The notes under the pieces: generated by a model
Databases searched by the model: none
What the model was told of the DNA's origin: nothing
The model's input: only the letters and a program-made list of their open reading frames with translations
Assembly (NCBI RefSeq): GCF_000708265.2
Contig: NZ_JCKI01000007.1
Span: forward strand, 62,001-126,000
Source of the DNA: Pedobacter sp. R20-19
GTDB taxonomy: Bacteria; Bacteroidota; Bacteroidia; Sphingobacteriales; Sphingobacteriaceae
DNA: 64,000 nucleotides
Direction of reading: 5' to 3'
Made by a program: the position numbers and the translations under genes
Shown: in pieces, positions 1 to 10,800 of the stretch
Position numbering within the stretch: the first letter of the stretch is position 1
Layout of the letters: every line of letters starts with the position of its first letter

Positions 1-1665
1 ATCTACCCGCCATTTTTGAGTGTTCAATACCATATTCTGATACTGTAACCTTGGGTAATAATTTAAATCTGGAAAGATCCCATCTAAAGGGAGTGATAAA
101 CTACCTTGTATTCCCTGATGCTGTAAATCACAAAGCAAACGGAATACAGCAAGATCCGATCTGGTGTAGTTATACGCCGATGCCATCCGTGGCATCAAGC
201 GTTTGTTTAATGATTTGGAACGTAGAACTACCTGATCGTTTCTAACAGAAATCTGAATATCATTTAATAAAAGCGGATTTGCCGATGTGTCATAATTAAG
301 AATAGATAGCTGATGGCTGTAAACCAGTTTCCTGCGATTAATATTATCTACATTGGCTTCAACCATGTAGGCTACATCAAAAAACAATACTTCCGGATTA
401 GCACTTTCTTCCAGACCGGAAATTTCTTTACAAAAATCCGTTATGTCATCACTAGCCATCGAAAAACGCCCGGCCAATGCATTAGCCGTTACCCCTCCTA
501 TCTGATCAATCAGAATTAGATCATCAGCAATATGAATTAAAATACTAAGTGAATTGGGCAAGGGAACAGGTTTTTCATTTAAATCCAGATGGAGTTGATT
601 AAGGAAAAGTGTTTTTCCCCGTTCAAAATTTTCTAATGATAAAGCCTTTTTTAACCCAGCTTTAAAATCAGTGCTGGTTTTGTGATCCTTTTTTTTGTTG
701 TTAAACTGAATGATAAAATCATCCCCTTCGCTACTTTGCTCCAGTTCATCATAGCCTATGCCTATCTCCGGATCAAGTGCCATAAGAAGCGAAACTTCAC
801 GCTGTTCAAACTTCTTTTTAAACTGCCTGATGAATGTAGTTAATGCAGTCTTTTCTTCCTTTGGTATGATTTTCCCCAGCAAATCCAGTAGGTTTGGAAT
901 AGCTTTTAGCAGGCTTTGATCAATACATCCGTTGTATGCTTTACGTTCTGCAATCAGGTATTCAGGTATATTTTTTTCAATCCCTTTACCCGTTCTTTCA
1001 AAAAAATCTTCACCGATAATGTTTGGGTCCTGATCTGTAAAAAGCAGCTGAAGATCATGCATGTCATTTAAAAGGGTAAACAAATCTGATTTACGATCCT
1101 GCTCCAATTGAAGTTTTAAGATTAAATCCTTTAGCCGGATCGGCTGCTCGCAGGCATTCAGAATTTGCACTATAAAATCATCATGATCAATTTCAGAAAG
1201 TTCAAAAACACCATCTGAACAGGCAATATACCTGATCCCGTTTAGGGTGGCATAAAAACTACTGTTACTAAAAAGGAACCCGTTTTGCTGTATGGTAAGT
1301 TCAAAATCAAATTCAAGTTGATTGCGATATGGCCAATCAATCAGGCGATGTATAATTTGTTCTTCACTAACCTGCACCTTAGACTCAGTTTGCTTTATGG
1401 CATTTTTTAAAATGCCAAAACTTGCAAATGTACCATAAGGTGTAGCGCGATATCTCGCCCTGTTAAAATATTTCCATATTGTAAATTGAATTCTCGGTGG
1501 CAAATCAACCAAATCTTCCACCTCAACATCCTTAATCGTTTCATAAAAATCGCCAGATGAAATAGCAATGGCATTTTTCAATTCTTCCCAACAATCCTTC
1601 AAATTAGATTGATACGAAAAAATTGGTGTTCTAAAAATAAGTGTCGGATGCAGGTTAAGTTTCAT
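1..1665 (-). CDS. Lantibiotic (lanthipeptide) dehydratase, N-terminal part, cut by window edge
   Basis: Reading leftward from the ATG at 1665, the frame stays open for 555 codons with no stop to base 1, so the gene continues beyond the left edge. Residues 71-84 contain RYRATPYGTFASFG, which matches the conserved N-terminal segment of LanB-type dehydratases. Residues 538-547 (PRLQYQNMVL) match the Pro-Arg...Tyr...Val-Leu segment further along the same domain. In the family, this domain uses glutamyl-tRNA to glutamylate Ser and Thr of a precursor peptide; the glutamate is then eliminated to give dehydro-residues, and a LanC enzyme forms the thioether rings. It is cytoplasmic. No precursor, cyclase or transporter gene is visible in the 120 bp upstream, so any partners must lie off the left edge. 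A terminator separates it from the upstream adhesin operon. The family call is firm, but the product is unknown. Confidence 0.85.
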   Translation of the reverse strand, partial: MKLNLHPTLIFRTPIFSYQSNLKDCWEELKNAIAISSGDFYETIKDVEVEDLVDLPPRIQFTIWKYFNRARYRATPYGTFASFGILKNAIKQTESKVQVSEEQIIHRLIDWPYRNQLEFDFELTIQQNGFLFSNSSFYATLNGIRYIACSDGVFELSEIDHDDFIVQILNACEQPIRLKDLILKLQLEQDRKSDLFTLLNDMHDLQLLFTDQDPNIIGEDFFERTGKGIEKNIPEYLIAERKAYNGCIDQSLLKAIPNLLDLLGKIIPKEEKTALTTFIRQFKKKFEQREVSLLMALDPEIGIGYDELEQSSEGDDFIIQFNNKKKDHKTSTDFKAGLKKALSLENFERGKTLFLNQLHLDLNEKPVPLPNSLSILIHIADDLILIDQIGGVTANALAGRFSMASDDITDFCKEISGLEESANPEVLFFDVAYMVEANVDNINRRKLVYSHQLSILNYDTSANPLLLNDIQISVRNDQVVLRSKSLNKRLMPRMASAYNYTRSDLAVFRLLCDLQHQGIQGSLSLPLDGIFPDLNYYPRLQYQNMVLNTQKWRVD

Positions 1666-1727
1666 AAAGAAGTATAGACAGCGAAAATTACAAAGATTAA
1701 TGATAAAATCGCCATCTACATTCAATT

Positions 1728-1759
1728 AAAAAAGCCACTTCCATCGCAATGAAAGTGAC
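1728..1759 (-). terminator. Rho-independent terminator after the adhesin operon
   Basis: On the minus strand, GTCACTTTC pairs with GGAAGTGGC (9 bp with two G-U pairs) around an 8-base loop, followed by six T. It begins 26 bases after the stop of the OmpA/PD40 gene and ends 62 bases before the dehydratase start, so it probably closes the adhesin transcript. Confidence 0.8.
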
Positions 1760-1785
1760 CGTCAACGGGGGCAAAAGATGAGCGT

Positions 1786-3786
1786 CTATTTTTTAGTTAC
1801 CTTAAATTCAGTCCTTCTGTTTTTAGCTCTCCCATCTGGATTGTCTTTTTTTCTCTTTCCCCTGCCGATCTCGTTTGGTGCAATCGGCGTCGACTCTCCA
1901 TAGCCTTTAGAGGTCATTCTGCTTGCAGCAATTCCCTTACTTGCCAGGTAATCTACACAAGATTGTGCCCTTTTATTGGATAAATCCAGGTTGTATTCAT
2001 CCGTACCAACGTTATCTGTATGTGAACCCAGTTCAATTTCCATTTCAGGATTATCTTCCATAATGGGAATCAGATTATCCAACACATTTTTAGAAGGGTC
2101 TGTAAGTTCTGCACTGTTAAATTCATAATAAACGTTATCCAGGGCAATTGGAATACCCAATTTAAATGGACTTAGGCAATAATCTTTATAAATCATGGTA
2201 TCGGCTTTTGCCAATTCCTCATAAAGGTAGTTTTTAGTGATAGAAAAATAGTTTTCTTTAGCGAATAAGAGCTTTACAGGTCGCTTGGAATCTGTTTGAA
2301 AGTGATATTTTCCATCGCTACCGGTTACTACTTTTTGCGTGCCTTCTACATTGGTAAAAACTACTGCCGCATCTGCCATTGGTAATTTTGTTTTGCAATC
2401 GGTAAGCAGGCCATCCACTGAAAAGAATTCCTTTTTAACTTCAAATACCTCGAGGCAGCATGAAGATTCACGGTCAGAACTGATATACCCCCTAGTGCCA
2501 GCGGCATTAATAGCGGTGAAATATAAATCGTCTTTTGATGAATTGAACGGATAACCCAGATTTTTAGGTTCTGACCAGGAAATGAGATCGCCATCCGATT
2601 CAAAAAAATCTAAGCCACCTAAACCTATTCTACCATCCGTGCTAAACATTAATTTTTTGGTTACCGGATTATAATAAGGTGCACGTTCGTCATCTTCAGT
2701 ATTAATTGTTGGCCCCAGGTTAACAGGTTGTCCGAGCGATCCATCGCTGCGAATGGCACAATACCACAGATCCAGTTTACCATAACCGCCAGTACGATCT
2801 GATGCGAAGATCAGAAATTTACCATCTCTGGTTACAAATGGCTGCAAGGAATTAAAATCCTTACTATTAACTTCAAGCCCTACCGGCTGAGGTTCTGACC
2901 ATTTATCGTCATTTTTTTTTGAAGTGTAGATGGAGTATTGCGATTTTTCTTTCCATCCGGTAAAATATACCGTATTGCCATCAGGCGAGAAACTTGCGGC
3001 AGCTACTTCCATATTCTTTGGTAAATTCAGGTTCATCATTTTGACCGAAATTTCATTTGCCGTGAGTTCATTTTTAGCCGTGTAAAGTGTATTTAAAAAT
3101 GGATTGGCCTTGGTTGAAACCTGTACCTCACCTGTTTCTGTTTTTACCACATCTCGTTTGCCAGCGATGTTGAGAGGCCTTGATGAGGTAAAATAAAAAT
3201 TTTGGTTCATATTTACCGGCGCATAATTAGAACCTAATCCATTTACATTTGTGGGCATCTTTTTCACCTGAACCATCCTCGGGAAACGCATTTCTTCTAT
3301 TGCAAATTTGCAGGAAGAGATTTCTTTACGGGCATCTTTAACCAAAATATCATTAGGGTTTTTGCTCATAAATGACTCAAACGCTTCAATTGCCTGATTG
3401 AATTTTTTATTTGCTCTTAAGCTTTCTGCATAATAAAAAAGTGCTTTTCTATACCTTGTATTAGTAAAAGTAATAGCAATGGCGTAATATTTTTCAGCCT
3501 CGGCAAATTCGCGGTACATGCGGCTTGATTCTGCCAGGTTATAAATTGACCCTTCATAATCTTCAATCACCTTTTCTTCTGAGGTGCCCTTACGCTCTTT
3601 ACCATAAGGCAGAATGGCCTGAGTACTGTCACCCGTAATTCTCAATGCCTTTTTATAAAAGGTAGATGCAGCGTAATAATCCCTGTTTTCAAAGTAGGTA
3701 TCAGCCACTTTTTTGTAATTTACTACATACTGCGCTTGAGCTAAACCTCCAACTGCCAATAATAAAAACAATAATATCTTTCTCAT
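1786..3786 (-). CDS. OmpA-family protein with TPR, PD40 propeller and OmpA C-terminal domain
   Basis: This is a secreted periplasmic or outer-membrane-anchored protein. The start at 3786 is preferred because it opens directly with a signal peptide (MRKILLFLLLAVGGLAQAQ); an upstream in-frame start at 3813 would overlap the sprF stop. Order of parts: TPR-like helices at about 20-150; PD40 beta-propeller blades at about 185-440 (for example SPDGNTVYFTGW and FASDRTGGYGKLDLW); a carboxypeptidase-regulatory-like beta sandwich at about 460-530 (GSDGKYHF); and an OmpA peptidoglycan-binding domain at about 555-666 with YYEFNSAEL, SHTDNVGTDEYN and NRRTEF. This architecture commonly follows porP/sprF genes in Bacteroidota, where it is thought to tie the adhesin export unit to peptidoglycan. 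The gene starts 11 bases after sprF and ends before a terminator. The fold is clear; the role is inferred from neighbours. Confidence 0.85.
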   Translation of the reverse strand: MRKILLFLLLAVGGLAQAQYVVNYKKVADTYFENRDYYAASTFYKKALRITGDSTQAILPYGKERKGTSEEKVIEDYEGSIYNLAESSRMYREFAEAEKYYAIAITFTNTRYRKALFYYAESLRANKKFNQAIEAFESFMSKNPNDILVKDARKEISSCKFAIEEMRFPRMVQVKKMPTNVNGLGSNYAPVNMNQNFYFTSSRPLNIAGKRDVVKTETGEVQVSTKANPFLNTLYTAKNELTANEISVKMMNLNLPKNMEVAAASFSPDGNTVYFTGWKEKSQYSIYTSKKNDDKWSEPQPVGLEVNSKDFNSLQPFVTRDGKFLIFASDRTGGYGKLDLWYCAIRSDGSLGQPVNLGPTINTEDDERAPYYNPVTKKLMFSTDGRIGLGGLDFFESDGDLISWSEPKNLGYPFNSSKDDLYFTAINAAGTRGYISSDRESSCCLEVFEVKKEFFSVDGLLTDCKTKLPMADAAVVFTNVEGTQKVVTGSDGKYHFQTDSKRPVKLLFAKENYFSITKNYLYEELAKADTMIYKDYCLSPFKLGIPIALDNVYYEFNSAELTDPSKNVLDNLIPIMEDNPEMEIELGSHTDNVGTDEYNLDLSNKRAQSCVDYLASKGIAASRMTSKGYGESTPIAPNEIGRGKRKKDNPDGRAKNRRTEFKVTKK

Positions 3787-3797
3787 CTGATGATCAG

Positions 3798-4799
3798 TTA
3801 TAAGCGTGGACAAAAGAAATTCGGACCAATAATTCCATTGCGACCGATTAAAGAAATGGAGAGTTCTATACCTCCATTACTGTTGGATGCACGGTTAAAG
3901 GTGGAAGTATTCACATCATAACTTAACCCAAATACCATATTATTGAGTTGTAAACCCACAAATGCAATTGCAGCATCCTTAACACGGTAATTACCGCCGA
4001 ATAAAATATTTGAAGATTGACTCACATTAAGCTGGGCATAGGCTCCAACAGAAACTTCACTGGTATTTCCCTGATACATGACCAATGCATTTGGAACAAG
4101 ATCTAAAAAATCTGAAGCCTTAACTCTGGCTCCTCCGTGCCCTGTTAACCGAATCGGAATTCTGGATTCAGTTCCGGTAAACCGGTCTATTGGCCGGGTT
4201 AAATGTGCAGCACTTGCCCCAATAAAAACATTTACATTCTGGTTTGGATTACCATCAAAATACATCACCCCAAAGTTAACATCGGGTACCAATGTAGATT
4301 GCGACTGGAAAGTTTCACCACTAATTAAACCACCATCATAACCAGTAATTGGGTTAAACTGGTTGCCAAACCTAGCTTGCGAATAATCAAAACTCCTGTT
4401 AATGATACCTGCCTGCAAACCAAAATTTATGGTTTGCAAACCTTCACGACCAAATCTTAAACGATATGAACCCGATACCAAAGCGGTGAGATAATTAAAA
4501 TCAAGTTCACCTGCCCGCTGATTGAGGATGGTGCCCCCAAATGCAAAGTTTTTCTTCGGTGCCAGGTCAAAGGATGCTCCTCCAGTTAAAAAGGAACTGT
4601 TTAAAGCACCCCATTGCTGTTTAAAATTGACTGATGCCCGATAATCACCATCAATAACACCTGTTAGCGCAGGATTTAACCAAAGCGGATAGGCATAATA
4701 TTGAGAAAAATGCGGATCAGTTTGTGCAAATAACCCTGATGTACAGAGTAGCAAGCTGAGCATTGCCACCAATGATTTTAAAGACGATGGTATTTTCAT
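3798..4799 (-). CDS. sprF: PorP/SprF family type IX secretion outer-membrane protein
   Basis: This is a predicted outer-membrane beta-barrel of the PorP/SprF family, whose members are needed for export and surface assembly of partner T9SS adhesins. After a signal peptide (MKIPSSLKSLVAMLSLLL, cleavage near LFAQ) comes the typical family opening, TDPHFSQYYAYPLWLNPALT. About 300 residues of alternating beta-strands follow and end in ISLIGRNGIIG...FFCPRL. The start at 4799 fits the signal peptide; the frame also allows starts at 4838 or at GTG 4841, which overlaps the adhesin stop. It lies directly after the giant adhesin, the same order as sprB-sprF in Flavobacterium. Specificity for this adhesin is inferred from position. 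Confidence 0.88.
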   Translation of the reverse strand: MKIPSSLKSLVAMLSLLLCTSGLFAQTDPHFSQYYAYPLWLNPALTGVIDGDYRASVNFKQQWGALNSSFLTGGASFDLAPKKNFAFGGTILNQRAGELDFNYLTALVSGSYRLRFGREGLQTINFGLQAGIINRSFDYSQARFGNQFNPITGYDGGLISGETFQSQSTLVPDVNFGVMYFDGNPNQNVNVFIGASAAHLTRPIDRFTGTESRIPIRLTGHGGARVKASDFLDLVPNALVMYQGNTSEVSVGAYAQLNVSQSSNILFGGNYRVKDAAIAFVGLQLNNMVFGLSYDVNTSTFNRASNSNGGIELSISLIGRNGIIGPNFFCPRL

Positions 4800-4840
4800 G
4801 GTATTAAATTTTATCTGTTTATAATTTATCCTGCTCATCA

Positions 4841-7800
4841 CTATCTAATTAAGGTTATTGTTCCTTTTTTCATGGTGCTGGTACCATCTGCAAAATCAAC
4901 CTCTACCATGTATACGTATACGCCCACTGGCTGATTAATACCTTTAAATGTTCCATCCCAGCCATTAGCCATATTATCAGACTGGAATATTAATTGACCC
5001 CACTGGGTAAATACGGTCATTCTGGCTGATGCGATGGTTGTTCCATAAATCAGGAAGGTATCATTCTTACCATCATTATTTGGAGTAAATGCATTCGGAA
5101 TATAAATCTGATTGCCGAGTGGATTGGTAGCTTTCCCAGTTACCGGACTTGAATTGGCACTGGTTTGGCAAGCCAACTGACCTTTAGCCCTTACAATAAT
5201 GGTAACACTTTGATCTGGTTTTAAACCCGCAGCCAGGTAACTCGTTCCTGCCGTGGCTTGCCAGGTTAATCCGTTATCAGTAGAAATCTCATAACCTAAT
5301 GCACCATTTATGGCTACCCATGCAAATGTTACACTATTAGGAGTGGTGGATTGTACCACAACCGAAGGCGTAGCCAACACAGGGAGAACCGTTACCATAA
5401 CTGGTGTCCTCGTTGCACTTGCACAACCACCAACGGCAATACTTTCTACATAAAAGATGGTTGTTGCGGTGATGTTTGGCGTAGTAAACGTAACCCCTTC
5501 ACCTAACACATTTCCATTAGCACTTACATTGTACCATCTGTAAATGATTCCCGGTACCGGATTATTTACAGTTAATATGGTATTGCTGCCTGCGCAGATT
5601 ATTCCATTAGCTGGCGTTGCTGATGCTGGCGCGGCTGGCACAGGTAAGGCCACTACATTTACCGGAGTTCTTGATGCTGAAGTACAAGATCCATTTGCTC
5701 CTTCAACGTAATAGGTTACATTGGTTGTGATGGTTGGTGTGGTAAATGAAATACCTGTTCCTGCAAGGGTGCCACCAGTTGCCGAAGTATACCAGTTATA
5801 AACTGCACCTGCTTGTGGATTAGTTACCGTTAGGATGGCTGCATTTCCTATACACACATTTACATTGGTAGCATTAACAACCGGAACTGCAGGTTTTTGA
5901 TTTACAGTAACCGTAACTTTCACTCTACCACCATTGTTATTACAGCCTCCGGCATTTACTGCTGCCACATAATAATCGGTAGTAGCGGTTAAGGCTGGGG
6001 TATTGTAGGTTGAGCCCGTGAATAATAAGTTTCCACCTACGGCAGCACTGTACCATTCGTATGTAACGCCAGTTTGTGCATTGCTGATGACCAATTGTGT
6101 AGCTTCTCCAGAACAAATGCTTGTTCCGGTATTGGCAACTACCGGATTATTTGGTGCACTGTTTACCATAACGGCTATTGCTAAACCATTACCCGAAGCA
6201 TTTTCGCATTTATTATCGCCTTTAACACTTACATAATAGGTGGTATTGGCTGTTAAAACTGGAGTAGTAAACACGCTGCCAACAAATACTGGTGAGGTTA
6301 ATGCAACATCACTGTACCAGGTAAATACTGGGTTGGTTACAGTATTCGTACTTGCTGTTAATACTGCAGCAACATTTCCGCAAACAGATCTGTTTCCACT
6401 TACGGTAACATCAGCCTGCACCGCTCTTGGGTTTACGGTAACGGTAATGGCTTTGGCATTAGCAGCCGAATTTTCACATTTGTTGGTGCCTTTAACCGTT
6501 ACATAATAAGTAGTGTTAGCCGTTAATGCTGGTGTATTAAAGATTGGACCAACAAAGGCAACACTGGTTAATGAAGCATCATTATACCAGGTAAATACCG
6601 GATTGGTAACCGTAGTAGAACTGGCATTGATAGTTGCAGTTCCTGAACCACATATTACTGTTGGTGCAGATAACGCAATACCTGCTGCTGTTGCCGCTTC
6701 ATTTACATTTACAGTGATTACCCTGGCTGTAGATGCAGAACTCTCGCATCTGTTGTCTCCTTTAACCGTCAGGTAATATCTAGTGGTTGCGTTTAATGAT
6801 GGTGTATTAAATGTTGCACCAACAAAGGCTACAGAGGTTAGGGCTGCATCAGTGTACCAGGTAAATACCGGATTAGTTACTGTTGTGGTTGTTGCAATGA
6901 GTGTAGCACCCGATCCCGCACAAATGGTCGCATCACTTGCTGAAACATCTGCAGCACCTGCAATTGGCGTAACGGTAAGCGCTACTGCTAATGCACTTCC
7001 TGATGCATTTTCACATTTATTATCGCCCCTAACCGTTACATAGTAAGTAGTATTGGTGGTTAATACCGGAGTAGTAAACACACTACCTGTAAACACTACT
7101 GATGTTAAAGCGGCATCACTATACCAGGTAAACACCGGATTGGTTACCGTAGTACTACCTGCGGTTAACACAGTTGCTACGTTTCCGCATATTGATTTTG
7201 ATCCATTCACGGTAATATCTGCTTGTACCGCCCGTGGATTGATGGTTACTGTAACTGGTTTAGCATTTGCAGCCGAATTTTCACATTTGTTAGTGCCTTT
7301 TACCGTCACATAATAAGTGGTGCTTGCTGTGAGCAATGGGGTATTAAAAATCGGACCAACAAAGGCAACACTGGTCAGCGAAGCATCATTATACCAGGTA
7401 AATACCGGATTGGTTACCGTAGTTGAACTGGCGTTGATGGTTGCGTTTCCTGAACCACATATTACTGCTGGAGCAGATAGCGTAATATCTGCCGCAGTTG
7501 CTGCATCATTAACATTTACAACAATTACCCTCGCTGTAGCTGCTGAACTTTCACATCTGTTATCTCCTTTAACCGTTAGGTAATATCTAGTGGTTACATT
7601 TAATGCAGGTGTATTGAATGTTGCACCTACAAAAGCAACAGAAGTTAGGGCTGCATCAGTATACCAGGTATATGTTGGGTTGGTAACTGTTGTTGTATTG
7701 GCCACGAGAACTGCTGATGTACCCTGGCAAATAGTTGCATCATTTGCAGTCACATCTGCAGCACCTGCAACTGGCGTAATGGTGATGGTTACCGGTTTAC

Positions 7801-10800
7801 CCGTATTTGCAGCATTCTCACATTTATTATCACCTCGAACAGTTACATAATAAGTGGTTGTTGCATTTAAAACAGGTGTGGTGAAAACACTGCCAATAAA
7901 ATTGATGTTGGTTAAGGCTGCATCACTATACCAGGTAAATACCGGGTTGGTTACCGTTGGAGAGCTTGCGGTTAAAGTTGCACCTACGCCTGAACAGGTA
8001 TTGGTATTACCATTCACAATCACATCGGTTGTAGTAGCCAGCGGATTAACCGTTACCACAACGGCCTTCGCATCAGCTGCCGTGTTTTCACATTTATTTG
8101 CCCCTTTAACAGTTAAGTAATACGTTGTCGTTGTGGTTAACCCATTCACCGTAAATGTTGGTCCTACAAATGCCACACTGGTTAAGGATGCATCATTGTA
8201 CCAGGTAAATACAGGTTGAGTTACGGTTAAGCTCGATGCCATTAACATCGTTGTAGAACCAGCACAGATTTGAGTGTTTGCCACCGCAATATCTGCTGCT
8301 GTGGCATATGGTTTTACAGTTACTGTAACTACAGCAACCGCATTTGCCAGATTCTCACATTTATTATCACCTTTTACCGTTACATAATAACTTGTTGTAT
8401 TGGTTAATACTGGTGTAGTAAATGATGCACCAACATAAGCTACTGAAGTTAAGGCGGCATCACTGTACCAGGTGTAAACCGGGTTAGTTACGGTAGTGCT
8501 TGATGCCGATAGCTGGGTGGTAGCCCCCTGACAAATCGAAGTGATTCCATTCAGGTTAATATCTGCGGCAGTGGCAAAAGGATTTACCGTTATGGTTATT
8601 GCCCGAGCCAATGCTGCAGTGTTCTCACACCTGTTATCACCCTTAACTGTTACATAAAAGGTAGTGGTAGTGGTTAATACAGGCGTTGTAAATTGAGCCG
8701 TTGTGTTTACCGGAATGGTTAAAGCGGCATCGCTATACCAGGTAAATACCGGATTAATAACAGTTGTGCTACTGGCTGATAAGGTTACAGTTGAACCTCC
8801 ACAAATAGATGTTGGTCCTGCCAGATTCAGATCGGATGGTGATGCTACCGGATTAGTGGTAATCGTTACTTCCTGTGCATTTCCCGGTGTATTGGCACAT
8901 TTGTTATCGCCCCTAACGGTTACATAATATTTAGTTGTACCAGTAATGGTTGGTGTAGTAAATGCAGCAGAATTACTCACTACCTGGGTTAAACCGGCAT
9001 CACTATACCAGGTAAACACCGGGTTAGTAACGCTTGTGCTCGAAGCAGTTATTGTAGTGGTTGCTGAAACACATAATGCCGTATTTCCTGTAACCGTGAT
9101 ATCAGATGCTAATGCAGCTGGAAGCACTGTAATAGATGCTTTTGTTCTGGTTGGATTGCTACAGCCATTTGCATTTACAGCTTCTACATAGTAATCATAA
9201 GTTCCGGCAGGTAAACTGGCAGACGTTACAAAACTACTGTTATTGGTAACCAACATATTGCCATTTACAGGGGCATCATACCAGTTATAAGTATTGCCCG
9301 CTACAGGAATAACGGTTAGCGTAGCTGATGAATTGATACAAGTACTTGCCGGATTGGTTGAAGAAAGTACCGGTGGCGCTGGAGGAGCCAAAATGGTTAC
9401 CGTAACTTTTACTTTAATGCTTTCGCAACCATTGGCATTGGCACTTACGGCATATTCGTGGGTACCTGCCGCCAATACCGGATCAGTTATAAATGTTGCT
9501 CCATCCTTACCGGTTTGATATACGCCACCCAAATACCATTTATAAATAATTCCTGGCTGAGGATTTTGTACACTCAACGTAGCTGAAGCGCCCTGACAGG
9601 CACTACCCGTGGTGGAAGTTACCGTTGGTGCCAGAATACTTCTTTGTGCATAATCAAAATTCACAGAATTTAACGCACCGAGTAAGCCAGAACCTAATCT
9701 CAATTCTACACCGTCAAATCGACTAGCTGGCACGAAAGTAAGTATGGCAGAATTTCCTCCGTTCAGTAAATTCAGACTAATTAATGGATTAGAGATGGCT
9801 ACGCCATCGTTATTTGAAGCATTGCCCTGATACGTTGTTAAGGTTAAGTTTGATAGTAATCCAACAGAAATTAATTGGCCTGGAGTGGTAATTTTTACCC
9901 TTAACGTATCGCCAACATTTGATAATGTAGGAAAACCCAATTGCTGAAATACAGACGAACCCAATAAGCCAACCGGAATCACCAGACTTGATCCCGTATT
10001 AACATCACCATCAATTGCCTGAATTGGATTAATGACACCTGCACCAATGGTAATTCCACCAGCTACACCATTGGTTTGAGTAGTTGCTGCCCCGCAAGGT
10101 GTTGGTACCGGAGTACCATTAGGAATTACAGTCACCACAACTTCTGCTCTCGCAATGGCAGTACATCCGCCAGGGATAGTAGCCTCTACATAGAAGGTTG
10201 TAGTGGTTGATAATGGATCTGTTACATAATTTTCTCCTGTAAAAATTGGAGTGGTTCCGTTTGCTGTAGTATACCAATTAATGGTGGCACCTGCAGTACT
10301 TGATGTTGCTCTTAATGCGGCCACAGCACCTTGAGAAATGGTAACGGCAGATGGAGTAATTACCGGAATATCTATATTACCAATGGCAATGGTTGCAGTT
10401 GCTCTTGCAGATGCCGCACCACAACTATTAACAGCTTCTACAGTATAAGTGGTGTTACTGGTTACATTAGCAATGGTAAATGTTGCACCGTCTAATCCTG
10501 CCTGGTATATATTTGCGGCATCATACCATTTATAAATAGTGCCTGCAACAGGATTTTTGACTTGCAATACCACACCAGTATTGATACAGGTATTCACATC
10601 CGGATTTAATAATTCTGGCGTAACCGGCGCTGGATTAGTGATTACGTTGACCACTGTTTTAGCGCTTACACAGCCTGATGCTGATACCGCAGCTACAAAA
10701 AAACGGGTATCGCCGGTTAAAACCGGAGTGGTAAAAATAATCCCGTCGTTACCTGTTAAATAAGTTCCCGCAGCATCATACCACCTGTAAGTTAAGCTTG

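Noticed and set aside
51..519. Plus-strand frames near the left edge
   Set aside because: They lie antisense within the lanthipeptide dehydratase frame, which shows family motifs.
6240..8120. Evenly spaced plus-strand open frames of 86-88 codons
   Set aside because: They are mirror images of the adhesin's in-frame repeat units; their spacing equals the repeat period and they have no signals of their own.
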